From contig NZ_BCTK01000006.1 in NCBI RefSeq assembly GCF_001571245.1, positions 868,001 through 932,000 of the forward strand: 64,000 nucleotides of DNA, given 5' to 3'. Both the position numbers and the translations under genes were made by a program. Every line of letters starts with the position of its first letter. Within the stretch, counting starts at the first letter, position 1. The notes beneath the pieces were generated by a model, which searched no databases, was not told where the DNA came from, and saw only the letters and a program-made list of their open reading frames with translations. Origin of the DNA: Achromobacter piechaudii NBRC 102461 (lineage in GTDB: Bacteria; Pseudomonadota; Gammaproteobacteria; Burkholderiales; Burkholderiaceae_B). Positions 54,674-63,234 of this stretch are shown here, one piece after another.

Positions 54674-54872
54674 GGAACATGCCTGCAAACTGGCGAGCGC
54701 ATCCAGCACGCCGCTTGGGTGCAAGCGGGGCGCGACGATGACTCGGAATCGGATTGACGACGTTGCTATGCCTTGCGCGGCAAGGCGCAAAGAAAGCGGG
54801 TCGGCGGGGGACGGCAAGCTGGGCGTCGCGGCGCGCCGCTACCTTGCGGCAGGCGGGCGGCTAGCGGCCAGC

Positions 54873-55304
54873 TCAGTTTGCGGGCGGTGCGCGCGGCTGA
54901 ACCGCGCTCCAGGCATGAAGGGAGTTTGCCGCCAGGAAGAACAGCGGCGGGTAGGTGATGGCGCGGCCCACGGGCACCGGCACTACGGGCACCGGCGCGG
55001 GCAGGATGCCTACGTCGGCGTGCGGATTGCGGCACAAGGGGCAATGGTGGTTGTCGCCGTGGGCGTCGCCCGCGTGACTGCCTGGCGAGGCGTCGTGCGG
55101 AGCATCGTGCACGACGTCCAGCGTCAGAGAGCCATCGCCAGCGCCGCCGTCACCCGCGCAGTAATCGACGCTGATGCGGTGGATGTGATGGCCGTCCGGC
55201 GACAGGCTCAGGGCTTGCGCTAGCGACGGCGCCAACGACGCCCACAGGATCGCGGCGAGCGCGATCCACACGGTTGGGCGGGTCAGGAAAGTAGCGAAGC
55301 ACAT
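54873..55304 (-). CDS. DUF2946-family protein heading the receptor operon
   Basis: A 143-residue protein with a hydrophobic N-terminus (VWIALAAILWASLAPSLAQAL), a His/Asp-rich middle (HDAPHDASPGSHAGDAHGDNHH) and HCPLCRNPHADVG, the two-cysteine DUF2946 motif. The His-rich part plus CPLC suggests metal binding. A TATAAT element (55318 down to 55313, minus strand) is only 8 bases before the ATG and no Shine-Dalgarno is visible, so the message may be leaderless or the promoter call wrong. It precedes the TonB receptor by about 200 bases. Confidence 0.75.
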   Translation of the reverse strand: MCFATFLTRPTVWIALAAILWASLAPSLAQALSLSPDGHHIHRISVDYCAGDGGAGDGSLTLDVVHDAPHDASPGSHAGDAHGDNHHCPLCRNPHADVGILPAPVPVVPVPVGRAITYPPLFFLAANSLHAWSAVQPRAPPAN

Positions 55305-55422
55305 GGAGCGGAATTATATAGAAGCAGTTTTCCCGCGTGCGTGCAAAATCAAGAAAATCTAAAGCCGATCGCGAGCCGCTCAACGCGCGCCGCCTTTTTC
55401 ACCCGCCATCCCTCTCACACGA

Positions 55423-56124
55423 CTACACCGACAGATGCCGCCGCACGTCCTCGCCATCGATGGCCGTACGGTCGCCGCTGGCCACCACTTCGCCGCGCGA
55501 CAGCACGACGAAGTGGTCCGCCAGCTCGCGCGCGAAGTCGAAGTATTGCTCGCACAGCAGGATGGCGATGTCGCCGCGCTGGCGCAGCATGTGGATCACG
55601 CGCGCGATGTCCTTGATGATGGACGGCTGGATGCCTTCGGTGGGTTCGTCCAGGATGATGAGCTTGGGCTCGGCCACCAGCGCCCGCGCAATCGCCAGCT
55701 GCTGTTGCTGCCCGCCCGACAGATCGCCGCCACGACGCGACAGCATGTTCTTGAGCACCGGGAACAGTTCGAAGACTTCTTCCTTGATGCGGCGCGCGCG
55801 CGCGGCGGGCTGCGTCGCCATGCCCATCAGGATGTTCTCCTGCACCGTCAATCGCGCGAAGATGTCGCGGCCCTGCGGCACATAGGCCATGCCGCGCGCG
55901 GCGCGCTGATGCGGCGCCAGGCGCGTGATGTCGGCGCCATCGAAGGCGATGTTGCCGCTGGCCACGGGCAGCACGCCCATCAGGCATTTGAGCAAGGTGG
56001 TCTTGCCCACGCCGTTGCGGCCCAGCAGCGCCAGGCATTCGCCCTGGCGCACCGACAGCGACACGCCGCGCAGCGTGTGGCTGCCGCCGTAGTATTGATT
56101 GATCGCGTTTATGTCCAGCATCAT
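55423..56124 (-). CDS. urtE: Urea ABC transporter ATP-binding protein UrtE
   Basis: A 233-residue LivF-type ATPase. Walker A GRNGVGKTT (about 34-42), signature LSGGQQQQLAIAR and Walker B LIILDEPTEGIQPS are complete; DEPTEGIQPSII is the form found in UrtE. YYGGSHTLRGVSLSV near the start is also typical. It is the last gene of urtABCDE; the start shares one base with the urtD stop. Confidence 0.93.
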   Translation of the reverse strand: MMLDINAINQYYGGSHTLRGVSLSVRQGECLALLGRNGVGKTTLLKCLMGVLPVASGNIAFDGADITRLAPHQRAARGMAYVPQGRDIFARLTVQENILMGMATQPAARARRIKEEVFELFPVLKNMLSRRGGDLSGGQQQQLAIARALVAEPKLIILDEPTEGIQPSIIKDIARVIHMLRQRGDIAILLCEQYFDFARELADHFVVLSRGEVVASGDRTAIDGEDVRRHLSV

Positions 56125-56963
56125 CAGCGCCCCAGATAGACTTCGATCACACGCGGGTCGGCCTGCACCTTGCTCATCGGCCCTTCGGCCAGCACCGAGC
56201 CTTCATGCAGCACCGTCACCTTGCCGTTGCCGGCGATCTGGTTGACGAAGTCCATGTCGTGTTCGACCACCATCAACGAATGCCGGCCGCGCAGCTCGTT
56301 CAGCAGTTCGCCCGTGCGCGCGGTTTCGGCATCGGTCATGCCCGCGACCGGTTCGTCCAGCAGCAGCAGCTGCGGTTCCTGCATCAGCAGCATGCCGATT
56401 TCCAGCCATTGCTTCTGGCCGTGCGACAGCAGGCCGGCCGGCCGTCGCACTTCCTCGCGCAGACGGATCAGGTCCAGCGTTTCGCCGATCCTGTCGGCCT
56501 GTTCGCTGCTCAGGCGCGAGAACAGCGTGGGCCGCACGCGCTTGTCCGTCTTCATGGCCAGCTCCAGGTTTTCAAACACGCTGTGCTGTTCGAACACCGT
56601 GGGGCGCTGGAACTTGCGGCCGATGCCCGCGTGCGCGATCTGCGCTTCGTTCAAGCTCGTCAGGTCGATGCTCTGGCCGAAGTAGGCGGTGCCCGACGTG
56701 GGCCGGGTCTTGCCGGTGATGACGTCCATCATCGTCGTCTTGCCCGCGCCATTGGGGCCGATGATGCAGCGCAGTTCACCCACGCCGATATCCAGCGTCA
56801 AGTCGTTCAGGGCCTTGAAGCCATCGAAGCTGACTGTAATGCCTTCCAGGTACAGGATGGCGCCGTGGCTGGTGTCCAGGCCCTTGGGGCTGACGCGGCC
56901 GTAGCCGGCCTCGCCGCTGGGGCCGCCATCGAGCATGGCCGTTTCGGTGTGCGTGCTGGTCAT
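56124..56963 (-). CDS. urtD: Urea ABC transporter ATP-binding protein UrtD
   Basis: A 279-residue LivG-type ATPase. Walker A GPNGAGKTT, LSHGQKQWLEIG in place of the normal signature (the usual UrtD/LivG form) and Walker B LLLLDEPVAGM are visible. TGKTRPTSGTAYFG and IGRKFQRPTVFE are UrtD-like. It overlaps urtC by four bases and urtE by one, so the operon is translationally coupled. Confidence 0.93.
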   Translation of the reverse strand: MTSTHTETAMLDGGPSGEAGYGRVSPKGLDTSHGAILYLEGITVSFDGFKALNDLTLDIGVGELRCIIGPNGAGKTTMMDVITGKTRPTSGTAYFGQSIDLTSLNEAQIAHAGIGRKFQRPTVFEQHSVFENLELAMKTDKRVRPTLFSRLSSEQADRIGETLDLIRLREEVRRPAGLLSHGQKQWLEIGMLLMQEPQLLLLDEPVAGMTDAETARTGELLNELRGRHSLMVVEHDMDFVNQIAGNGKVTVLHEGSVLAEGPMSKVQADPRVIEVYLGR

Positions 56964-58087
56964 GCCTTGTTCTCCTGCAAGCGGGCCGCGATGCGGCGGG
57001 CCAGGCCGACGATGCCGGTGGGCAGGAACAGCGTCACCAGCACGAAGATCAGGCCCAGCGCATACAACCAGAATTCGGGCAGCACGCTGGTGAACCAGGT
57101 CTTCAGGCCGTTGACCGCGCCCGCGCCGATGATGGGGCCGATCAAGGTGCCGCGCCCGCCTGTCGCCACCCAGATCACCATTTCAATCGAGTTCTCGGTG
57201 GACATCTCGCTGGGGTTGATGATGCCGACCTGCGGCACGTACAGCGCCCCGGCGATGCCGCACAACACGGCAGACAGCGTCCAGACGAAAAGCTTGAATC
57301 CCAGCGGGTCGTAACCAATGAAGCGCAGCCGGCTTTCGGCGTCGCGCACGGCGGTCAGCACGCGGCCCAGCTTGGACTGCGTGACCATGCGCGCCAGGAT
57401 CAATGCGCCCGCCAACGCCGCCAGCGTGACCCAGTACAGGGTTGCGCGCGTGGCCGGCGCGGTGATGTCAAAGCCCAGGATGCGCTTGAAGTCGGTAAAG
57501 CCGTTATTGCCGCCAAAGCCCGTGTCGTTGCGAAAGAACAGCAGCATGGCGGCGAAGGTCAGCGCCTGCGTGATGATCGAAAAATACACGCCCTTGATGC
57601 GCGAGCGAAAGGCGAAGTAGCCGAACACAAAAGCCAGCACGCCCGGCACCAGCACCACCAGCAGCATGGCGTACCAGAAGTGTTCCGTGTAGGCCCAGTA
57701 CCAGGGGTAGCTCTTCCAATCCAGGAACACCATGAAGTCGGGAAGATCGCTTTGGTAGACGCCGTCGCGGCCGATGGCGCGCATCAGGTACATGCCATGC
57801 GCGTAGCCGCCCAGCGCGAAGAACAGGCCGTGGCCCAGCGACAGGATGCCGGCGTAGCCCCACACCAGGTCCAGCGCCAGCGCGGCCATCGCGTAGCACA
57901 TGAATTTGCCCAGCAAGGCCACGGCGTAGGCCGACACGTGCAGCGCATGGCCAGCGGGAAACACCAGGTTCAACAGCGGCAGCAGCGCCAGCAGCGCGGT
58001 TGCCACAGCCAGGGCGGTCCAGGCGCGGCCCGAGAACAGCGGGCGGCGGGTCAGGAGGGTCAGATCGGTCAGCGCGGTCTGTTTCAT
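56960..58087 (-). CDS. urtC: Urea ABC transporter permease UrtC
   Basis: A 375-residue LivM-type permease with about ten helices. DLVWGYAGILSLGHGLFFALGGYAHGMYLMR (core GYAGILSLGHGLFFALG) and ENSIEMVIWVATGGRGTLIGPIIGAG (core ATGGRGTLIGPIIGA) are family hallmarks. The loop with PDFMVFLDWKSYPWYW is characteristic of UrtC. It overlaps urtB and urtD by four bases each. Confidence 0.93.
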   Translation of the reverse strand: MKQTALTDLTLLTRRPLFSGRAWTALAVATALLALLPLLNLVFPAGHALHVSAYAVALLGKFMCYAMAALALDLVWGYAGILSLGHGLFFALGGYAHGMYLMRAIGRDGVYQSDLPDFMVFLDWKSYPWYWAYTEHFWYAMLLVVLVPGVLAFVFGYFAFRSRIKGVYFSIITQALTFAAMLLFFRNDTGFGGNNGFTDFKRILGFDITAPATRATLYWVTLAALAGALILARMVTQSKLGRVLTAVRDAESRLRFIGYDPLGFKLFVWTLSAVLCGIAGALYVPQVGIINPSEMSTENSIEMVIWVATGGRGTLIGPIIGAGAVNGLKTWFTSVLPEFWLYALGLIFVLVTLFLPTGIVGLARRIAARLQENKA

Positions 58088-59715
58088 TCAACGCTCCGGC
58101 CGCGAGGGGCGAACAGGCCTTGCGGCCGTTTTTGGACAAACAGCACGATGAGCACCAGGATGGTGATCTTGGCCATGACGGCGCCCGCATAGGGCTCCAG
58201 GAATTTGTTCACGCCGCCCAGCCCCAGCGCAGCGATGACGGTGCCGGCCAGTTGGCCCACGCCGCCCAGCACCACCACCATGAAGGAATCGACGATGTAG
58301 CCGCGGCCCAGGTCCGGCCCCACGTTGCCCAGCTGCGACAGCGCCACGCCGGCCAGCCCCGCGATGCCCGAGCCCAGGCCGAAGGCCAGCATGTCGATGC
58401 GTCCGGTCGGCACGCCCACGCAATCGGCCATGCGCCGGTTCTGCGTGATGGCGCGTACGAAGAGGCCCAGCCGCGTGTGGTTCAGCAACACCCACACGAG
58501 GAACACCACGAAGAAGGCGAAGCCGATGATGACCAGCCGGTTGTAGGTCAGCACCAGGCCGCCCAGCACCGTGATGCCGCCCGACATCCAGCTGGGGTTG
58601 CCCACTTCCACGTTCTGCGCGCCGAACAATGTGCGCACGCCCTGCATCAGCATCAGGCTGATGCCCCAGGTCGCCAGCAGCGTTTCCAGCGGGCGTCCAT
58701 ACAGCCAGCGGATCACCGTGCGTTCCAGCGCCATGCCCACCAGCGCCGTCACGACGAAGGCCAGCGGCAGCGCAGCCACCACGTACCAGTCCAGCCAGGC
58801 CGGCAGCCATGCGCGAAACAGCGTCTGCACGACGTAGGTCACGTAGGCGCCGATCATCAGCAGCTCGCCATGCGCCATGTTGATGACGCCCATCAGCCCG
58901 AAGGTGATCGCCAGCCCCAGCGCGGCCAGCAGCAGCACGCTGCCCAGGCTGACGCCATAGAACAGATTGCCGGCCCATTCGATGGTGGCCAGGTGCCGGT
59001 CGATCTGCTTGAGCGCGGTGGCGGCGGCTTCGCGCACGCTGGCGTCCGGTTCCAGGTACGCGCCATCGCGTTGCTGCGTCAGCGCTGCCAAGGTGGGGCG
59101 GAAGGCGGCATTGCGCGTATCGCCCAACAGTTCCACGGCATGGCGACGCTTGGCGGGGTCGCTGCTTTTCAATTCCAGATTGGCCTGTGCGATGCGCAGC
59201 GCGTCGCGCACGGCCTCATTCTTTTCGGACGCCAGCGCCTTTTCAAGCATGGGCAGGCGCGCCGGGTCGCCCGTCTGTTGCAGCCGGCGCGCGGCGTCCA
59301 GACGTTCCCCGGGCTTGTCCGAGAACAAACGGGATCCCGCCAGCGCGGCCTCGATGGCGCGGCGCAGGCGGTTGTTGATAGTCACGGTGCCGCTGCCGGC
59401 AGGCAGGTCGACGGCGGCGCCCGTGACAGGATCGGTGGCGTGAGTGTCGTCCACGCCGATCAGCACGCGCCCGTCGGCGGTGGCATAGAGCTGGTCATTG
59501 CCCAGCGCTTGCAGCACGGCGGCCGCAGCGGGCTCGGGCAGTTGGCCCAGCGCGGCAATCGCTTGCAGCTTGGCGTCGGTGTCGTCGCCGGCCAGCGGCG
59601 CAAGCAGGGCGGGGGCCACGCCCGCCGCCGCCGCTTGCGCGGTCAGCAGCGGCATGGCAAGCAGCCACGCAAGTAGGAGACGACGCAAAACGTGTGCGAT
59701 TGCCGCGATGTGCAT
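58084..59715 (-). CDS. urtB: Urea ABC transporter permease UrtB
   Basis: A 543-residue protein with a signal peptide and a periplasmic N-terminal domain of about 200 residues (HEAT-like helices), followed by a LivH-type permease domain of about eight helices (GLMGVINMAHGELLMIGAYVTYVVQ, core GVINMAHGELLMIGAY). The N-terminal extension is normal for proteobacterial UrtB and separates it from LivH. It lies 14 bases after urtA. Confidence 0.92.
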   Translation of the reverse strand: MHIAAIAHVLRRLLLAWLLAMPLLTAQAAAAGVAPALLAPLAGDDTDAKLQAIAALGQLPEPAAAAVLQALGNDQLYATADGRVLIGVDDTHATDPVTGAAVDLPAGSGTVTINNRLRRAIEAALAGSRLFSDKPGERLDAARRLQQTGDPARLPMLEKALASEKNEAVRDALRIAQANLELKSSDPAKRRHAVELLGDTRNAAFRPTLAALTQQRDGAYLEPDASVREAAATALKQIDRHLATIEWAGNLFYGVSLGSVLLLAALGLAITFGLMGVINMAHGELLMIGAYVTYVVQTLFRAWLPAWLDWYVVAALPLAFVVTALVGMALERTVIRWLYGRPLETLLATWGISLMLMQGVRTLFGAQNVEVGNPSWMSGGITVLGGLVLTYNRLVIIGFAFFVVFLVWVLLNHTRLGLFVRAITQNRRMADCVGVPTGRIDMLAFGLGSGIAGLAGVALSQLGNVGPDLGRGYIVDSFMVVVLGGVGQLAGTVIAALGLGGVNKFLEPYAGAVMAKITILVLIVLFVQKRPQGLFAPRGRSVE

Positions 59716-59729
59716 GGCTGCTGTTTCCC

Positions 59730-60983
59730 TTAGAGGCCTTGCTTGCCTTCGTTACCCGGGATGTACGGGCTCCAGGGCTGCGCGCGGATCGGGCCCTTGC
59801 TCTTCCACACCACGTTGAACTGGCCGTCCGCCTTGATCTCGCCGATGTAGACCGGCTTGTGCAGGTGGTGGTTGGTCTTGTCCATTTCGATGGTGTAGCC
59901 ATCGGGCGCGTTGAACTTCTGGCCGCCCATTGCCGCGATCACCTTGTCGACGTCGGTGGTCTTGGCCTGTTCCACTGCCTGCTTCCACATGTGGATGCCG
60001 ACGTAGGTGGCTTCCATGGGATCGTTGGTCACGACCGTGCTGGCGTTGGGCAGGTTCTTGGCCTTGGCGTAGGCCTTCCACTTCTTGATGAATTCCTCGT
60101 TGACCGGGTTCTTCACCGATTGGAAGTAGTTCCACGCGGCCAGGTGGCCGACCAGCGGCTTGGTGTCCACGCCACGCAGCTCTTCTTCGCCCACCGAGAA
60201 CGCCACGACCGGCACGTCGGTGGCCTTCAGGCCGGCGTTGCCCAGTTCCTTATAGAAGGGCACGTTGGAGTCGCCGTTGATGGTCGAGATGACGGCGGTC
60301 TTGCCGCCGGTGGCGAACTTCTTGATGTTGGCCACGATGGTCTGGTAGTCGGAATGGCCGAACGGCGTGTAGACCTCGTCGATGTCGCTGTCCTTGACGC
60401 CCTTGGAATGCAGGAAGGCGCGCAGGATCTTGTTGGTGGTGCGCGGGTAGACGTAGTCGGTGCCCAGCAGCACGAAGCGCTTGGCGCCGCCGCCGTCTTC
60501 GCTCATCAGATACTCGACGGCGGGGATGGCTTGCTGGTTGGGCGCGGCGCCGGTGTAGAAGACGTTCTTCTCAAGCTCTTCGCCTTCGTACTGCACCGGG
60601 TAGAAGAGCAGGCCGTTCAATTCCTTGAAGACCGGCAGCACCGACTTGCGCGACACCGACGTCCAGCAGCCAAAGACCACGGCCACCTTGTCCTGCGACA
60701 GCAGCTGGCGCGACTTCTCGGCAAACAGCGGCCAGTTCGAGGCGGGGTCCACCACCACGGCTTCCAGCTTCTTGCCCATCACGCCACCGTTGGCGTTGAT
60801 CTCATCGATGGTCATCAGCGCGACGTCTTTGAGCGACGTTTCCGAGATGGCCATCGTGCCCGACAGCGAATGCAAGATGCCGACCTTGATGGTGTCTTCG
60901 GCTGCCAATACCTGCGGCATCCAGCCGGACATGGCCAACAGGCTCACGGCGGTCAGTTGCTTCAAGGCTAGTCTGCGTTTCAT
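59730..60983 (-). CDS. urtA: Urea ABC transporter substrate-binding protein UrtA
   Basis: A 417-residue type-I binding protein with a signal peptide cleaved near VLAAE. VGILHSLSGTMAISETSLKD, GCWTSVSRKSVLPVFKELNGLLFYPVQYEGEE (cores) and GAAPNQQAIPAVEYL are typical of UrtA and AmiC-like urea/short-amide binders. AGGAG precedes the ATG. It is first in urtABCDE and divergent from allophanate hydrolase. Confidence 0.95.
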   Translation of the reverse strand: MKRRLALKQLTAVSLLAMSGWMPQVLAAEDTIKVGILHSLSGTMAISETSLKDVALMTIDEINANGGVMGKKLEAVVVDPASNWPLFAEKSRQLLSQDKVAVVFGCWTSVSRKSVLPVFKELNGLLFYPVQYEGEELEKNVFYTGAAPNQQAIPAVEYLMSEDGGGAKRFVLLGTDYVYPRTTNKILRAFLHSKGVKDSDIDEVYTPFGHSDYQTIVANIKKFATGGKTAVISTINGDSNVPFYKELGNAGLKATDVPVVAFSVGEEELRGVDTKPLVGHLAAWNYFQSVKNPVNEEFIKKWKAYAKAKNLPNASTVVTNDPMEATYVGIHMWKQAVEQAKTTDVDKVIAAMGGQKFNAPDGYTIEMDKTNHHLHKPVYIGEIKADGQFNVVWKSKGPIRAQPWSPYIPGNEGKQGL

Positions 60984-61356
60984 GGTGACTCCTGGATGAG
61001 TATGTGCCGGTCTAACCGGCAGGAACGATCTCTAACAACGCCTGACAACAAGGACCTCAAAGCAAAAGGCATGCCAAGTGCGCGGCGCATGCCGGGCCGC
61101 TGTATGAAGAGGGGGTGTTTACGCGCATGCCGGCGCGCGATGACCGAGCGGCGCGGCGGAATCAAAACGGTGCCGCGTGCACAAAACAGGTGCGCGTCCT
61201 GCTCGCATGCGGTGCGGACGACGCGGATGCGGACGGCGCGCGAGCGCCGGTTTGGCGGCGTCCACGCGCCGCGCCAGAGGGAAAGTGCGCGGGCCGGCCA
61301 ACATGGCACGGCTATTGCTTGGGAATCCGTACTTGTATACAAGAAAGGATTCCAGC
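60984..61356. other. 373-base divergent intergenic region between urtA and allophanate hydrolase
   Basis: It holds the promoters of both urea operons. Open frames in it lack ribosome sites and family likeness. GGCATGCC-type repeats recur (61069, 61086, 61127). The only strong structure is the concentric dyad at 61322-61353. I see no ykkC/guanidine riboswitch core, and a sigma-54-like match has the wrong spacing. Confidence 0.7.
61322..61353 (+). promoter_or_regulatory. Concentric dyad over the Shine-Dalgarno of allophanate hydrolase
   Basis: CTTGTATACAAG (61332-61343) is a perfect 12-bp palindrome. GGAATCC (61322-61328) and GGATTCC (61347-61353) form outer arms with exactly the same centre. 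The right arm contains the AAAGGA ribosome site and ends three bases before the ATG. TTGTATACAA is a form used by GntR-type operators; as RNA, the arms would hide the ribosome site. Confidence 0.65.
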
Positions 61357-63216
61357 ATGAATGCCGCAGCATCCCAGACGAGCCCCATCGGTTGGACCAT
61401 CGCGCAATGGCAGGCCGCCTACCGCGACACCGGCGCGCAGCCCGACGTGCTTCTGGCCGACTACGCCGCGCCGCAAGACAGTGGCCCCGAGGACAACGCC
61501 TGGATACGGCGCGTGGACCGCGCCACGCTGGATGAACAACTGGACGGACTGCGGCTGATGCTGGCCGCCGTGGGCGGCGACCTGACGCGCCTGCCGCTGT
61601 ATGGCGTGCCCTTCGCCATAAAGGACAACATCGATGCGGCCGGCTGGCCGACCACGGCAGCGTGCCCGGAGTTCGCGTACACGCCCGGCGAGGACGCAAC
61701 CGTGGTGCAGCGCCTGCGCGCGGCGGGCGCGATCCTGATCGGCAAGACCAATCTGGATCAGTTCGCCACTGGTCTCGTGGGCACGCGTTCGCCCCATGGC
61801 GCGGTGGCCAATACGTTCAACCCGGACTACGTCAGCGGCGGTTCCAGTTCAGGCTCGGCCTCGGTGGTGGCGCGCGGCATCGCCGCGTTTTCGCTGGGCA
61901 CCGACACCGCGGGCTCGGGCCGCGTGCCTGCCGGCTTTAACAACATTGTCGGGCTCAAGCCCACTCGCGGTTGGCTCAGTACGGCGGGCGTGGTGCCGGC
62001 GTGCCGCAGCCTGGACTGCGTGTCGATCTTCGCGCTGACGGTCGCCGACGCGGAATTGGTCGCCGAGGTGGCGGGCGGCTACGACGAGCGCGACCCGTAC
62101 TCGCGCGCCATGCCCGCAGGCGCGGCTTTGCCCTGGCCGCGCGCGCCAAGGTTGGCGGTGCCGGCCACCTTGGAATTCTTCGGCGATGCGCAAGCCGCCG
62201 CCGTGTTCGAGGACGCCGTGCGCGCGTTGAAGGAGACGGGCGCGCAAGTGGAAGCCATCGACTTCACGCCCTTCAATGAATTGGCCGCGTTGCTGTATCA
62301 GGGCCCGTGGGTGGCCGAACGTTTCGCCGCCGTGCAGGCGTTGTGGGAAACCAACCCCGACGCCATCCACCCCGTCGTGCGCGGCATCGTCGAGCAGGCC
62401 GCCAACTACAGCGCCCTGGATGCGTTCAAGGCCGAGTACCGCCGTGCCGAACTGACGCGCCAGATCCATCAGGCGCTGGCGGGCTTTGACGCGCTGGTCG
62501 TGCCGACCTCGCCGTCCATCTACACCATCGCGCAATTGCAGGCCGATCCCGTCACGCTCAATTCGCGCCTTGGCGTCTACACCAACTTCGCCAACCTGGC
62601 CGACCTGTCGGCGCTGGCGTTGCCTGCCGGCATGCGCGCCGACGGCTTGCCCTCCGGCATCACGCTGATCGGGCTGGCGTGGCAGGACCGCGCGCTGGCG
62701 CGCTTTGGCCGCTTGTGGCAAGCGCAGCGCGGCCTGCCGCTGGGTGCGACCGGCGCGCCGCTGCCTGCGGCGCTGAATGCGGGGCTGGATACGGCGTCCG
62801 CACCCATAGACACGGTGCGCGTGGCCGTGGTGGGCGCGCACCTGACGGGCATGCCGCTGAACCATCAACTGACCTCGCGCCACGCGGTGCTGGTCGAGCA
62901 GACCCGCACGGCCGGCGACTACCGCCTGTATGCGCTGGCCAACACCAAGCCGCCCAAGCCGGGCCTGGTCAAGTCCGAGTCGGGCGCGCCGATCGAGGTG
63001 GAACTGTGGGACGTGCCGGTGACGGCGTTCGGCGCGTTCGTCGCCGAGATTCCCGCGCCCCTGGGCATCGGCACGCTGGAGCTGCAAGACGGCCGGCTGG
63101 TCAAGGGCTTCATCTGCGAGCCGCGCGGCCTGGATGGCGCGCGCGACATCACCGCCTTTGGCGGCTGGCGCGCCTATCTGGCCAGCTTGAACGCCACCGC
63201 CCGCCAACCCCTCTGA
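61357..63216 (+). CDS. atzF: Allophanate hydrolase
   Basis: A 619-residue enzyme that converts allophanate to ammonia and CO2, the second step of urea amidolyase. The amidase-signature triad is Lys89 (VPFAIKDN), cis-Ser163 (GGSSSGSAS) and nucleophile Ser187 (GTDTAGSGRVPA). The C-terminal domain (about 480-619, VAVVGAHLTGMPLNHQL) is the one found only in allophanate hydrolases, where it decarboxylates the intermediate. The ATG at 61357 has AAAGGA in the dyad arm; the open frame further upstream is not conserved. The urea carboxylase gene follows after 18 bases. Confidence 0.94.
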   Translation: MNAAASQTSPIGWTIAQWQAAYRDTGAQPDVLLADYAAPQDSGPEDNAWIRRVDRATLDEQLDGLRLMLAAVGGDLTRLPLYGVPFAIKDNIDAAGWPTTAACPEFAYTPGEDATVVQRLRAAGAILIGKTNLDQFATGLVGTRSPHGAVANTFNPDYVSGGSSSGSASVVARGIAAFSLGTDTAGSGRVPAGFNNIVGLKPTRGWLSTAGVVPACRSLDCVSIFALTVADAELVAEVAGGYDERDPYSRAMPAGAALPWPRAPRLAVPATLEFFGDAQAAAVFEDAVRALKETGAQVEAIDFTPFNELAALLYQGPWVAERFAAVQALWETNPDAIHPVVRGIVEQAANYSALDAFKAEYRRAELTRQIHQALAGFDALVVPTSPSIYTIAQLQADPVTLNSRLGVYTNFANLADLSALALPAGMRADGLPSGITLIGLAWQDRALARFGRLWQAQRGLPLGATGAPLPAALNAGLDTASAPIDTVRVAVVGAHLTGMPLNHQLTSRHAVLVEQTRTAGDYRLYALANTKPPKPGLVKSESGAPIEVELWDVPVTAFGAFVAEIPAPLGIGTLELQDGRLVKGFICEPRGLDGARDITAFGGWRAYLASLNATARQPL

Positions 63217-63234
63217 GCCACTGGGAGCCGAACC

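Noticed and set aside
52421..54757. 778-residue plus-strand open frame opposite the TonB receptor
   Set aside because: Composition is that of a reverse-complemented gene; the minus-strand receptor has signal peptide, TonB box, plug and barrel motifs.
61061..61077. Sigma-54-like promoter upstream of urtA (TTGGCAT...TTTTGC on the minus strand)
   Set aside because: The GG-to-GC distance is one base too long for sigma-54, which tolerates little spacing change. No clear paired NtrC sites were seen either.
60984..61356. Guanidine (ykkC) riboswitch upstream of the urea carboxylase genes
   Set aside because: Such genes sometimes carry one, but I could not find the conserved core blocks in this spacer. 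A covariance-model search would be decisive.
60996..61535. 179-residue open frame across the urtA/allophanate hydrolase spacer
   Set aside because: It overlaps the well-supported start of allophanate hydrolase in another frame and has no ribosome site or recognisable motif.
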